Shown here in pieces: positions 7,639 through 15,433 of a DNA stretch of 40,351 bases. Position numbers and translations under genes: made by a program. The notes under the pieces are model-generated. The model saw only the letters and a program-made list of their open reading frames with translations, had not been told where the DNA came from and searched no databases. Source of the stretch: an uncultured Clostridium sp. (GTDB taxonomy: Bacteria > Bacillota_A > Clostridia > TANB77 > CAG-508). The first letter of the stretch is position 1, and each line of letters begins with the position of its first letter. The stretch is from positions 1 to 40,351 of the forward strand of contig CAKNIU010000006.1 in assembly GCA_930980675.1 (NCBI GenBank), read 5' to 3'.

Positions 7639-8331
7639 TTATTTTTTCAATTCTTTTTCTGCATCTTTATAATCTGGCATATATTTTTCAACCATTGCCC
7701 AGAATTTTTTTGAATGATTCATATATTTTAAATGACAAATTTCATGTAGTACTACATAATCTATTGCTTTTCTGCTATACATCATTAAGTTTTGGTTTAT
7801 TGTTATCTTTTTGTTTGATGAGCAGCTACCCCATATTGATTTTGTTTTCTTTATTCTATATTCTTCTGGGGCTAATCCAACTAGTTTTCTCATTTTTTCC
7901 ATTGAGTTTTCTACTTCTTTTTCTGCTATCATATAATACATTTTGTCTATCATTTTTTTGATTTGTTCTGTATTATCTTCTTCTGCATATCTTAATGGAA
8001 GTATTATAGCTATTTTTCCGTTTTCCACATTTAGCATTGCCATATTGATATCTTTATAATATATATTTAGATAGTATGCTTCACCAAGAATTTGAAATTT
8101 TTCACCATCTGCATATTCTTTCACTTTTGTAGGTGATTGTTGGTATTCTTGTAATTTTTGCATTATCCATTGTCTTTTTGCTTCTACCACATTCTGAATT
8201 TGAGAACTGGTAGCAAAACGTGGAGCTTTTATTACTACTTCACCATTTTGTATTGTAATATAAAAATTCTTGATTTTTGCTCTATTTACTGTGTAAGCTA
8301 TTGTTTTATTTTCATATTTTACTTTATTCAT
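7639..8331 (-). CDS. YgjP-like zinc metallopeptidase domain protein
   Basis: 230 residues with the gluzincin motif LHEICHLKYMNHSKKFW: H196 and H200 are zinc ligands, E197 is the catalytic residue and H207 is the probable third ligand. The N-terminal half (KNFYITIQNGEVVIKAPRFA...) and the IWGSCSSNKKITINQNLMMYSRKAIDYVV signature fit the YgjP/DUF45 family related to SprT and WSS1. Members are cytoplasmic; YgjP has been reported to act as a UTP pyrophosphatase, while relatives cut DNA-protein crosslinks. GAGGAGG precedes the ATG. A near-consensus promoter with a LexA-type palindrome (8383-8396) suggests SOS control, which would fit a DNA-repair role. Confidence 0.85.
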   Translation of the reverse strand: MNKVKYENKTIAYTVNRAKIKNFYITIQNGEVVIKAPRFATSSQIQNVVEAKRQWIMQKLQEYQQSPTKVKEYADGEKFQILGEAYYLNIYYKDINMAMLNVENGKIAIILPLRYAEEDNTEQIKKMIDKMYYMIAEKEVENSMEKMRKLVGLAPEEYRIKKTKSIWGSCSSNKKITINQNLMMYSRKAIDYVVLHEICHLKYMNHSKKFWAMVEKYMPDYKDAEKELKK

Positions 8332-8382
8332 ACCAGTTCCTCCTCAGAATAGAAATTTAGGTTTGTTTGGTTGTTTGTTTTT

Positions 8383-8430
8383 TGAACTTCTGTTCGATTT
8401 TATTTTACTATTTTATTTATTACTTGTCAA
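8383..8430 (-). promoter_or_regulatory. Promoter of the ygjP-like gene with LexA-type box
   Basis: -35 TTGACA (8430-8425), 17 bp, -10 TAAAAT (8407-8402). Immediately downstream, around the transcription start, is CGAACAGAAGTTCA (minus strand; 8396-8383). It contains GAAC-N4-GTTC, the core of the Gram-positive LexA/DinR box. Confidence 0.65.
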
Positions 8431-8656
8431 TACTTTTTTAAAAATTTTTTAATATTTTTTGTTTTGTTTTGAATTTGTTTATTTATAAGTATTTGCAAGG
8501 TGTTAGTTTTGTATTTTCTTTGATATTTAGCCATTTTTGAGAACTTAATTATAATTTGTTCCTATTATTTTTTATTTTTCTTATCTTAATATTTTTGTTC
8601 GCTTTTGTTCTAATAGTACAACCATTCTACATAGTATTTTAACAACCTAATATAAC

Positions 8657-8812
8657 AAAAAGCTACAATATATATTGGGGAGCTTTTAGCGACCTGAGGC
8701 AGTGGAAATGCTTTAACTTTTAGAGAAGGAGAACTGCCGAAGTGAGCGTGCGAGCGTTTTTGCGTAAGCAAAACCGCGAAGCAAATGTGAAAAAATGTAT
8801 ATTGTAGCTTTT
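8657..8812. repeat. Structured GC-rich repeat element, copy A
   Basis: The 510-bp gap before feoB is A+T-rich except for this 156-bp block. It is bounded by inverted repeats AAAAGCTACAATATATATT (8657-8675) and its complement (8794-8812, one mismatch). The interior is much richer in G+C and holds nested pairs: GGCAGT/ACTGCC, and GCGTTTTTGC with GCAAAACCGC around GTAA. A second element of the same design lies at 21209-21385. It ends 29 bp before the feoB ATG, so feoB transcripts from upstream would carry it. It could be a MITE or a structured RNA. Confidence 0.65.
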
Positions 8813-8841
8813 ATCACATAAGCAAGAAAGGGTGATATTTT

Positions 8842-10842
8842 ATGGGCTTATCTAATTCATCTACTGGTAAAAAAGTTTCTAATAATCTAAAAGATTTTTC
8901 TAATTTTGATTTTATTGTCGCCATTGCAGGAAATCCTAATGTAGGCAAATCCACTATTTTCAATGGTCTTACTGGACTTAATCAACATACTGGTAATTGG
9001 ACTGGTAAAACCGTTGAAAATGCTGCTGGTATTTGTATACACAATAATCAAAAATTTTTGTTAGTGGATATTCCCGGTACCTATTCTCTTATGGCAGATT
9101 CTGAGGAAGAGAAGATTGCTAGAGATTACATAGATAGTAACAAAGCAAATGCTACTGTGGTTATCGTTGATGCCACTTTGCTTGAAAGAAATTTGAATTT
9201 AGTTTTTCAGATTATGAATTTGACTAATAATGTAATTGTTTGTGTTAATCTTCTTGATGAGGCTAAAAAGAAAGGCATCAGTGTTGATTTAGATAAACTA
9301 TCGTTACTTCTTGGAGTTCCTGTTGTTGGAACTATTGCTAGGAAGAAGAAAACTTTAAATAATTTAATTAATACTATTGCTGATGTATGTAATAAAAAAA
9401 TAGAACCTACGCCTAATACTATTATTACTAATAACGATTCTGCCCAAAATATTGATAATACTCTTCTTGGAAATACAGAAATCAAAACTGATAGTCCAAA
9501 TATAGAAACAAAAAATCAAGAAAAAATCTTCCTTGATAAAGTTTTTGAAAGAGCTCATGAAATTGTTAAAGAAGTGGTTACTGTTAAAGATGAAAATTAT
9601 AATGAAAGAGATAAAAAGATTGATAGACTACTTACTTCTAAGAAGTTTGGTATTCCTATAATGATACTGTTCTTTTGTTTAATTTTTTGGATTACTATTG
9701 TAGGTGCTAACTATCCATCTGAACTATTATCATCTCTTTTTGCTAATATTGAGCCTCCATTGAAAAACTTTTTTGTATACATTCAAACTCCTTCTTGGCT
9801 AGTCTCTTTGCTTTTTGATGGAGTTTACAAAACTGTTACTTGGATTGTTAGTGTTATGCTCCCTCCTATGGCAATATTTTTCCCACTTTTTACTTTATTA
9901 GAAGACTTGGGATATTTGCCTAGAATTGCTTTTAATTTGGATAAATGTTTTAAGAAATGTTGTTCTTCTGGAAAGCAAGCCCTTACAATGTGCATGGGCT
10001 TTGGCTGTAATGCTGCTGGTGTTGTTGGATGCCGAATTATTAGTTCTAAAAGAGAAAGGTTAATTGCCATACTTACTAATTGTTTTGTACCTTGTAACGG
10101 CAGGTTTCCTTTCTTAATAACTATTGCCACAATATTTTTTACTAGCGCTGCTCATGCTGGTGAAAGCTTAAAGTCTAGCTTAATTGCTACTTTTATAGTC
10201 TTTATTATTGTATGCATAGGAATTGGTTTTACTTTTTTAGTTTCATACATACTTTCTAAAACTATTTTGAAAGGTGCTACTGATTGTACTTTGCTTGAAC
10301 TTCCACCTTATAGAAAGCCTCAAATTGGTAAAATACTTGTACATTCTCTTTTAGATAGAACTTTATTTGTTTTAGGTAGAGCCTTATCTGTTGCCGTTCC
10401 TGCCGGAATTTTAATATGGGTTCTTTCTAATGTACAAATAGCTAATATCAGTATTCTTACTTATATTGCAAATTTCTTTGACCCATTTGCAAAACTTATG
10501 GGGCTAGATGGATATATTTTAACTGCTTTTATACTTGGCCTACCTGCTAATGAAATTGTTCTTCCTATTATTCTTATGTGCTATACTGGTGCTGGAAGTC
10601 TTATTGATACAAGTAGTATTCAAGGTTTATTTGAAATTCTATCTGCAAATGGTTGGACTATAATTACTGCTATAAATGTTATGCTCTTTTCACTTTTGCA
10701 TTTTCCTTGTGCCACAACGCTTCTTACTATTAAAAATGAAACAAAAAGCTGGAAATGGACTGCCGCTTCATTTTTAATTCCTACTGTGATTGGTATTGTA
10801 ATGTGCATGATGGTTAATTTGATTTACCACATCATTTTATAA
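8842..10842 (+). CDS. feoB: Ferrous iron transporter FeoB
   Basis: FeoB is a membrane permease for Fe2+ with an N-terminal G-protein domain. 666 residues. G1 is GNPNVGKST (30-38), G3 is DIPGTYSL, and G4 is NLLD followed by EAKKKG (usually NLMD). A Ser/Asn-rich linker around residues 190-225 joins the NFeoB domain to the membrane part. The gate motifs GFGCNAAGVVGCR and PCNGRFPFL, later LPANEIVLPI, and many hydrophobic helices from about residue 275 to the end show a complete permease. The ribosome site GAAAGGGTG precedes the ATG. feoA lies 1.67 kb upstream rather than adjacent. An intrinsic terminator follows. Confidence 0.96.
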   Translation: MGLSNSSTGKKVSNNLKDFSNFDFIVAIAGNPNVGKSTIFNGLTGLNQHTGNWTGKTVENAAGICIHNNQKFLLVDIPGTYSLMADSEEEKIARDYIDSNKANATVVIVDATLLERNLNLVFQIMNLTNNVIVCVNLLDEAKKKGISVDLDKLSLLLGVPVVGTIARKKKTLNNLINTIADVCNKKIEPTPNTIITNNDSAQNIDNTLLGNTEIKTDSPNIETKNQEKIFLDKVFERAHEIVKEVVTVKDENYNERDKKIDRLLTSKKFGIPIMILFFCLIFWITIVGANYPSELLSSLFANIEPPLKNFFVYIQTPSWLVSLLFDGVYKTVTWIVSVMLPPMAIFFPLFTLLEDLGYLPRIAFNLDKCFKKCCSSGKQALTMCMGFGCNAAGVVGCRIISSKRERLIAILTNCFVPCNGRFPFLITIATIFFTSAAHAGESLKSSLIATFIVFIIVCIGIGFTFLVSYILSKTILKGATDCTLLELPPYRKPQIGKILVHSLLDRTLFVLGRALSVAVPAGILIWVLSNVQIANISILTYIANFFDPFAKLMGLDGYILTAFILGLPANEIVLPIILMCYTGAGSLIDTSSIQGLFEILSANGWTIITAINVMLFSLLHFPCATTLLTIKNETKSWKWTAASFLIPTVIGIVMCMMVNLIYHIIL

Positions 10843-10888
10843 ATTTTAGGCACAATTTCGTGATTACTAATTAGCTTGTATTTAGTCG

Positions 10889-10920
10889 TAGAGCAGATTC
10901 GCGGTCTGCTCTATTTTTAT
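10889..10920 (+). terminator. Intrinsic terminator of feoB
   Basis: The stem AGAGCAGA/TCTGCTCT (10890-10897 and 10905-10912) with a 7-nt loop is followed by ATTTTTATGTTTTTC on the plus strand. Confidence 0.8.
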
Positions 10921-10925
10921 GTTTT

Positions 10926-11240
10926 TCACATTATCTCAATCTCAATTATATCAAAAAAATTAATAGCACTCGCAGTCACGATGATTGTTCTGTTAATTTT
11001 ATCTATTTTCTTTACCTTTCCCTTAATTTTAGTATATTTATTTCCATCATAATAAGTAATTTGCACAATTTTATTAGTATCTATTGCATTTAATTTCATT
11101 GATAATTCTTCATTTGCTTCATCAGACAATTCTTTTCTTCTTATATGCACTTGCTCTTTTTCTTTTAATGCATCTTTAAATCCTGTTAATGCATCAAATG
11201 GCATAAACTGCCTTGCTCGTTCTGCTCTAATCATAGGCAT
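10926..11240 (-). CDS. YolD-like protein
   Basis: 104 residues. The start MPMIRAERARQFMPFDALTGFKDALKEKE and the C-terminal beta-rich part (ITYYDGNKYTKIKGKVKKIDKINRTIIV) fit the YolD-like family, small partners encoded next to Y-family polymerases (UvrX/YqjW type) in Firmicutes. The frame overlaps the 3' end of the polymerase gene by 14 bp, so the two are translationally coupled in one operon. Family membership is clear; its biochemical role is not established. Inference: part of an SOS-type mutagenic repair pair. Confidence 0.85.
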   Translation of the reverse strand: MPMIRAERARQFMPFDALTGFKDALKEKEQVHIRRKELSDEANEELSMKLNAIDTNKIVQITYYDGNKYTKIKGKVKKIDKINRTIIVTASAINFFDIIEIEIM

Positions 11241-12492
11241 TATGACCTCCTATTAATTTGTTTCTAAGTATTGTTGTAGCTCCATTTTCTAAATCCATGC
11301 CCCTTACTATTGCGTTTTTGCCCAGCTTTTGTTTTATATTACTTATTGCTAATTCTATTTTTCTTTCTTTTGTAATTTTTTCTTGATTTTCAAATAAACT
11401 AAGTTGCTGTGCTTCATCGCTCACTAATCTGTTAAATCTTACTCCTATTCTTCTTATTGGAACTGTTTTATTAGTTGTGCTATCATAAAGTTTTAGAAAA
11501 TAAGCCATTAAATCTGAATATGTATTAGTATAGTTTGTAAGTTTCATACTTCCGCCAGTTGAGTTTATTATATTTTTTGAATATCCAATATACAAACCTA
11601 TTGTGTCTGTTATTAAATTTTTTTCAACTAATTTTATGCTATTTAATTCAACCATTTCTTTTAGTACTAATCTTGCATTTTCGAAACTGTAATCTTCAAA
11701 TAAAACTTGACTATTGGATATTGAAGTGTTTTTGGTTTTGTAATTTTTTATATCTTTTATTGTACAAGTTTCTTTTCCCCATGAATGGTCTATTAAAAAT
11801 TCTGCATTTACTCCAAATTCTTTATATAATATTTTTGGATTTGTATGTGCTATATCATACATATCATATATTCTTTTTTTATTAATCCTTGCTTCAATTC
11901 CTCTTCCTATTTGCCAAAAGTCTGTTAAAGGTTTGTGATGCCAAAGTTTTCTTTTGTACAATTCTTCATCTAAATATCCTATATTAGTTGGAGTATGTTT
12001 TGACATTATATCTAATGCTACTTTTGCTAAATAAAGGTTAGTTCCAATTCCCACTGTTGCAGTTAAACCATATGTATTGTAAATGTCTTTTAAAATAGTT
12101 TTGGCAAGTTCTATTTCGTCCATTTTATATAATTTAAGATAGTTTGTTACATCTAGAAATGCCTCATCTATTGAATAAACATATATATCGTCTTTTGACA
12201 AATATTTTAAGTAAATTGCATAAATATTAGCTGAATATTCTATATATTTTTTCATCCTTGGCTTTGCTATTATATATTTTATATTTGGCGGTATTTCATA
12301 AAGCCTACACCTATTTTTGACTCCAAGCATTTTCATTTTTGGCGATACAGCTAGACAAATTGTACCTTTTCCCCTTGTTTCATCTGCTACTACTAGATTT
12401 GTACTAAATGGGTCTAGCTTTCTTTCTACGCATTCTACTGAAGCGTAAAATGTTTTTAAGTCTATACATAAGTATTTGCTCAATTTGGTCAC
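11227..12492 (-). CDS. Y-family DNA polymerase (UvrX/DinB-like)
   Basis: A translesion polymerase copying damaged DNA templates. The metal-binding Asp is D11 in CIDLKTFYASVE; the second site is YSIDEAFLD (D109, E110). Helix-hairpin-helix (DFWQIGRGIEARINKKRI) and little-finger regions follow. QLSLF (363-367) matches the beta-clamp-binding motif. 421 residues, close to UvrX/YqjW-type enzymes. The GTG at 12492 overlaps the Shine-Dalgarno (AGAGGTGA); the in-frame TTG three codons later (12483, MSKYLCIDLKTF) has better spacing and may be the true start. Operon with the yolD-like gene downstream. The promoter region carries a weak LexA-like site. Confidence 0.93.
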   Translation of the reverse strand: MTKLSKYLCIDLKTFYASVECVERKLDPFSTNLVVADETRGKGTICLAVSPKMKMLGVKNRCRLYEIPPNIKYIIAKPRMKKYIEYSANIYAIYLKYLSKDDIYVYSIDEAFLDVTNYLKLYKMDEIELAKTILKDIYNTYGLTATVGIGTNLYLAKVALDIMSKHTPTNIGYLDEELYKRKLWHHKPLTDFWQIGRGIEARINKKRIYDMYDIAHTNPKILYKEFGVNAEFLIDHSWGKETCTIKDIKNYKTKNTSISNSQVLFEDYSFENARLVLKEMVELNSIKLVEKNLITDTIGLYIGYSKNIINSTGGSMKLTNYTNTYSDLMAYFLKLYDSTTNKTVPIRRIGVRFNRLVSDEAQQLSLFENQEKITKERKIELAISNIKQKLGKNAIVRGMDLENGATTILRNKLIGGHNAYD

Positions 12493-12579
12493 CTCTTTTT
12501 ACCTTCGTAAAGTGTTAGTAATTATCTTTTAAGAGCTTGTATTTTAGGTACATTTCTGTTTTTATCATTTACTTTACAT

Positions 12580-12616
12580 ATTATATCATCGCACAGGTGT
12601 TTTGTAAACACTTGTT
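12580..12616 (-). promoter_or_regulatory. Promoter of the Y-polymerase operon with overlapping palindromes
   Basis: -35 TTTACA (12608-12603), 17 bp, -10 TATAAT (12585-12580). GTGTTTTGTAAACAC (12597-12611) is a palindrome of 6-bp arms over the -35. AAACACTTGTTT (12606-12617) keeps only the AAC-N4-GTT core of a LexA box. One of these is a likely operator. Confidence 0.6.
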
Positions 12617-12688
12617 TTTAAATTTTCTTTATGGGAATTTATTCCTATATCTATTAATATGTTATTTTATTGCATATATAATGCAACA

Positions 12689-12717
12689 AAAAGAGAGAGC
12701 AAGTGCTCCCTCTTTTT
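12689..12717. terminator. Terminator of the zinc-ribbon gene, possibly bidirectional
   Basis: AAGAGAGAGC/GCTCCCTCTT (one mismatch) around AAGT. T runs follow on both strands (minus TTTTTGTTG, plus TTTTTTCTT). It lies about 30 bp past the stop at 12747. Confidence 0.65.
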
Positions 12718-12746
12718 TCTTGACCATTAAATTTTCCCCTTTGTTA

Positions 12747-12980
12747 CTATTTCTGCTGATTTAGGCCTGTAACTCCAATAGATTCAAGAGTGATTTCTTT
12801 CCACTCATTTGGAATTTCCGACGCCTTCAGAAAAGAGTTTGCAGATACGGACCTTACATTTCCACAGCGAGGACACCTCGCTTCCATTCCTATAGGAATG
12901 GCTCTTCCAACTTGTAAAACAATTGGAAGTCCACACCTCCAACATTTTACCCACTTGATACTTGTGATTTGTTGGTACAT
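12747..12980 (-). CDS. Small zinc-ribbon protein of unknown function
   Basis: 77 residues from the ATG at 12980, which follows AAGGAGG at ideal spacing; the longer frame runs through the promoter and is rejected. CWRC (CxxC) and CPRC about 22 residues apart form a four-Cys zinc ribbon, flanked by KWVK before and NVRSVSANSFLKASEIPNEWKEI after. No membrane segment. I do not recognise the family. Base composition is unusual: one sampled 60-bp line has 30 G/C (50%), far above the neighbours, suggesting recent acquisition. It has its own promoter and terminator. Confidence 0.75.
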   Translation of the reverse strand: MYQQITSIKWVKCWRCGLPIVLQVGRAIPIGMEARCPRCGNVRSVSANSFLKASEIPNEWKEITLESIGVTGLNQQK

Positions 12981-13020
12981 TTGCAACCTCCTTAGGTCAA
13001 AAGTGCATTTGAATGTTATA

Positions 13021-13049
13021 ATTATACCATATTTAGTTATGATTTTCAA
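13021..13049 (-). promoter_or_regulatory. SigmaA-type promoter of the zinc-ribbon gene
   Basis: -35 TTGAAA (13049-13044), 17 bp, -10 TATAAT (13026-13021), about 40 bp before the start at 12980. Confidence 0.7.
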
Positions 13050-13112
13050 TCATTATATTTTTATCTTCTAACATTTAAAGTCCATTTTTCTAAAAAACTA
13101 GATTTAACATAT

Positions 13113-13832
13113 TTACACATTTTCTTCTTGCATTTCTCCATTCTTTTCAGTTCTTTCATTGTACAACTTTTTCATTCTTCCTTCTAGTCTCATTTTTCTT
13201 TGCACTCTATTTCTTAATTCTACCACATTTTCCATTGTTTTTTCTGTCTTTGGAAATTCAGGTTCTAATATAGTAAGAGTTATAAAAGGCTTTTTCTTAA
13301 TTAATTTTATTATTCCTTCGGGTTCTCTGTATGTAAATACTATTGGTAAAATAGGAACCTGATTTTTAACAGCAAAGTTAAAAGCACCATTTTTAAATTC
13401 TCTTATTCCTTCATAATAAGGTATTAGTTCTCCTTCAGGATATATTCCAACCACTTCGCCTTTTTGCAATAAATCATCTATGGTATTTACCATTTTTTCT
13501 TTTCCTGATTTATTTCTTGGTATTGGTATTCCTCTAAAAAGCATTACTAAATATTTTATAATTGGTATTTCTAAGTTCGATTGCAATGTTAAAAAGTATG
13601 GTATTCTTGGAAAAATCGAAAGTGTTACCATTGCACAATCTATCATATTTATGTGATTTGCAACTGCTATATATTCATCTCCCACTTTATCTAAATTTTC
13701 TCTTCCTTCTATTTTAAGTCCATGCCATAATTTTGTAAGGATAAATATAATTGGATATGCAATTAAATAAAGTATGTCACTTAATATCTTATAAATTATT
13801 GAGTGATTTAATAAGTCCCCTTTCTTATTCAT
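13113..13832 (-). CDS. plsC: 1-acyl-sn-glycerol-3-phosphate acyltransferase (PlsC family)
   Basis: Transfers an acyl chain to lysophosphatidic acid at the inner membrane face, giving phosphatidic acid. 239 residues. There is an N-terminal hydrophobic helix (ILYLIAYPIIFILTKLW), the catalytic NHINMID (NHx4D motif, H60 and D65) and the phosphate-binding block around IYPEGELIPY. The Lys/Arg/Glu-rich C-terminal tail looks cytoplasmic. The ATG at 13832 follows AAGGAAGG; the upstream GTG at 13886 has no ribosome site. Third gene of a likely capA-rimO-plsC operon (94-bp gap to rimO). Acyl chain specificity cannot be read from sequence. Confidence 0.88.
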   Translation of the reverse strand: MNKKGDLLNHSIIYKILSDILYLIAYPIIFILTKLWHGLKIEGRENLDKVGDEYIAVANHINMIDCAMVTLSIFPRIPYFLTLQSNLEIPIIKYLVMLFRGIPIPRNKSGKEKMVNTIDDLLQKGEVVGIYPEGELIPYYEGIREFKNGAFNFAVKNQVPILPIVFTYREPEGIIKLIKKKPFITLTILEPEFPKTEKTMENVVELRNRVQRKMRLEGRMKKLYNERTEKNGEMQEENV

Positions 13833-13925
13833 TGCTATATTTTCCTTCCTTATTACTATTTTTATTTCAACTTTTGTTAATTTCACTATTAGTTTTTTTA
13901 GAATATTTACAATTTTGGGTATCCT

Positions 13926-15386
13926 TTATATAAGTTCTCCAATTAAATCGTATTCTTTATATCCTGTTACTTTGCAATTTGCAAATGTATTTAGTTTTGC
14001 TTTGCCTTTAATATATATGACTCCATCAATGTCTGGTACATCCATGTATGTTCTGCCACTGCAATCATAAGCAACCTTGTTTATATTATTATTTTCTCCA
14101 CTATTTTCTTGAGAATTTATATATTCGATATCATTTTTAGAGCTTTCAACTAATACTTTCAAATTTTTGCCTATATGCTTTTTCATATTTTCTTCTGATA
14201 TTTGTTGTTGTAAAGCCATTATTTTATTGTATCTTTTCTTTTTAGTCATAGGATGAACTTGGTTTTCCATTTTAGATGCTACAGTTCCTTCTTCTTTTGA
14301 GTATGTAAAACATCCTAATTTATCTAATTTTGCCCATTTTACAAATTCATATAATTCTTCAAAATCTTCCTCTGTTTCGCCTGGAAACCCTAGCATTAAA
14401 GTACTTCTAATAACTACATCTGGAATTTCTTTTCTTAATTTAGTAATTAATTTTCTAATGCTTTCTCCCGTACTTTTTCTATTCATCTTTTTTAATATTT
14501 TGTCCGATATATGTTGCATTGGAATATCAAAATACTTGCATATTTTATCATTATTTTTCACTTCTTGTATTAGTTCATCTGTAATTGTTTCTGGATAAGT
14601 ATACAAAAATCTAATCCATTCTATTCCATCTATTTCACTTATTTTATGTAAAAGCTTATCTAGCATTGGCTTGCCATAAATGTCAACTCCGTATTTAGAT
14701 GTATCTTGTGCTATAATTATCAATTCTTTATAGCCTTTGCTAGCAAGACTTCTAGCTTCTTCTAAAATATCTTCAATTTTCCTACTTGTAAATCTTCCTC
14801 TAATGTATGGAATTGCACAAAATGTGCAAAAATTGTTACAACCTTCTGCTATTCTTATGTAGGCAAAGTTTTCACCTGTTGAAATAACTCTATTTAAAAA
14901 GTCTAACTTTTCATTTGTACTAATGTTATTTTCAATTGTTTTTTTATTTTCTATTTGGTCCTTTTTAATATTTTCATCCTTTATATCTGTTTTAGATGTT
15001 AATAATGTATTTCTATTTGAATATATTTCATTATCTAAACATAATAAGCTGTTAATTTGCTCCCATATTGTATCATATTCACTAAACTTAATAAATAAAT
15101 CTACTTCTGGTAATTCTTTTATTAAATTTTCTTTATATCTTTGGGCTAAACACCCTGTTACTATTAAATATTTGCAATTTTGATTTTTATATTCTGCCAT
15201 TTCTAATATAATATTTATTGCCTCTTCTTTGGCTGGTTCAATAAAGCCACAAGTATTAATTACTATTATTTCTGCATTTTGTGGATCATTTACAATTTGG
15301 AAATCATTCTTTTTAAATAGTCCTATCATCATTTCGGTATCTACTAAATTTTTGCTACATCCAAGTGATACAAAACCTACTCTCAT
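13926..15386 (-). CDS. rimO: Ribosomal protein uS12 methylthiotransferase RimO
   Basis: A radical-SAM enzyme adding a methylthio group to the conserved Asp of ribosomal protein S12. The N-terminal MTTase domain carries three cluster Cys (GCSKN C10, NTCGF C46, TGCLAQ C79). The radical-SAM motif CNNFCTFC (C183, C187, C190) follows, with GRFTSRKIEDILEEA and TLMLGFPGET typical of RimO, and a C-terminal TRAM domain. A linker of about 45 polar residues between the first two domains is longer than usual. The ATG at 15386 has AAGGAAGG at 8 nt; the one at 15392 is too close. 41 bp downstream of capA. The start VGFVSLGCSKNLVDTE separates it from MiaB and MtaB. Confidence 0.95.
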   Translation of the reverse strand: MRVGFVSLGCSKNLVDTEMMIGLFKKNDFQIVNDPQNAEIIVINTCGFIEPAKEEAINIILEMAEYKNQNCKYLIVTGCLAQRYKENLIKELPEVDLFIKFSEYDTIWEQINSLLCLDNEIYSNRNTLLTSKTDIKDENIKKDQIENKKTIENNISTNEKLDFLNRVISTGENFAYIRIAEGCNNFCTFCAIPYIRGRFTSRKIEDILEEARSLASKGYKELIIIAQDTSKYGVDIYGKPMLDKLLHKISEIDGIEWIRFLYTYPETITDELIQEVKNNDKICKYFDIPMQHISDKILKKMNRKSTGESIRKLITKLRKEIPDVVIRSTLMLGFPGETEEDFEELYEFVKWAKLDKLGCFTYSKEEGTVASKMENQVHPMTKKKRYNKIMALQQQISEENMKKHIGKNLKVLVESSKNDIEYINSQENSGENNNINKVAYDCSGRTYMDVPDIDGVIYIKGKAKLNTFANCKVTGYKEYDLIGELI

Positions 15387-15433
15387 TATCATATCCTTCC
15401 TTTTTACTTTTGGTATAATCCTTTTTGTAAAAT

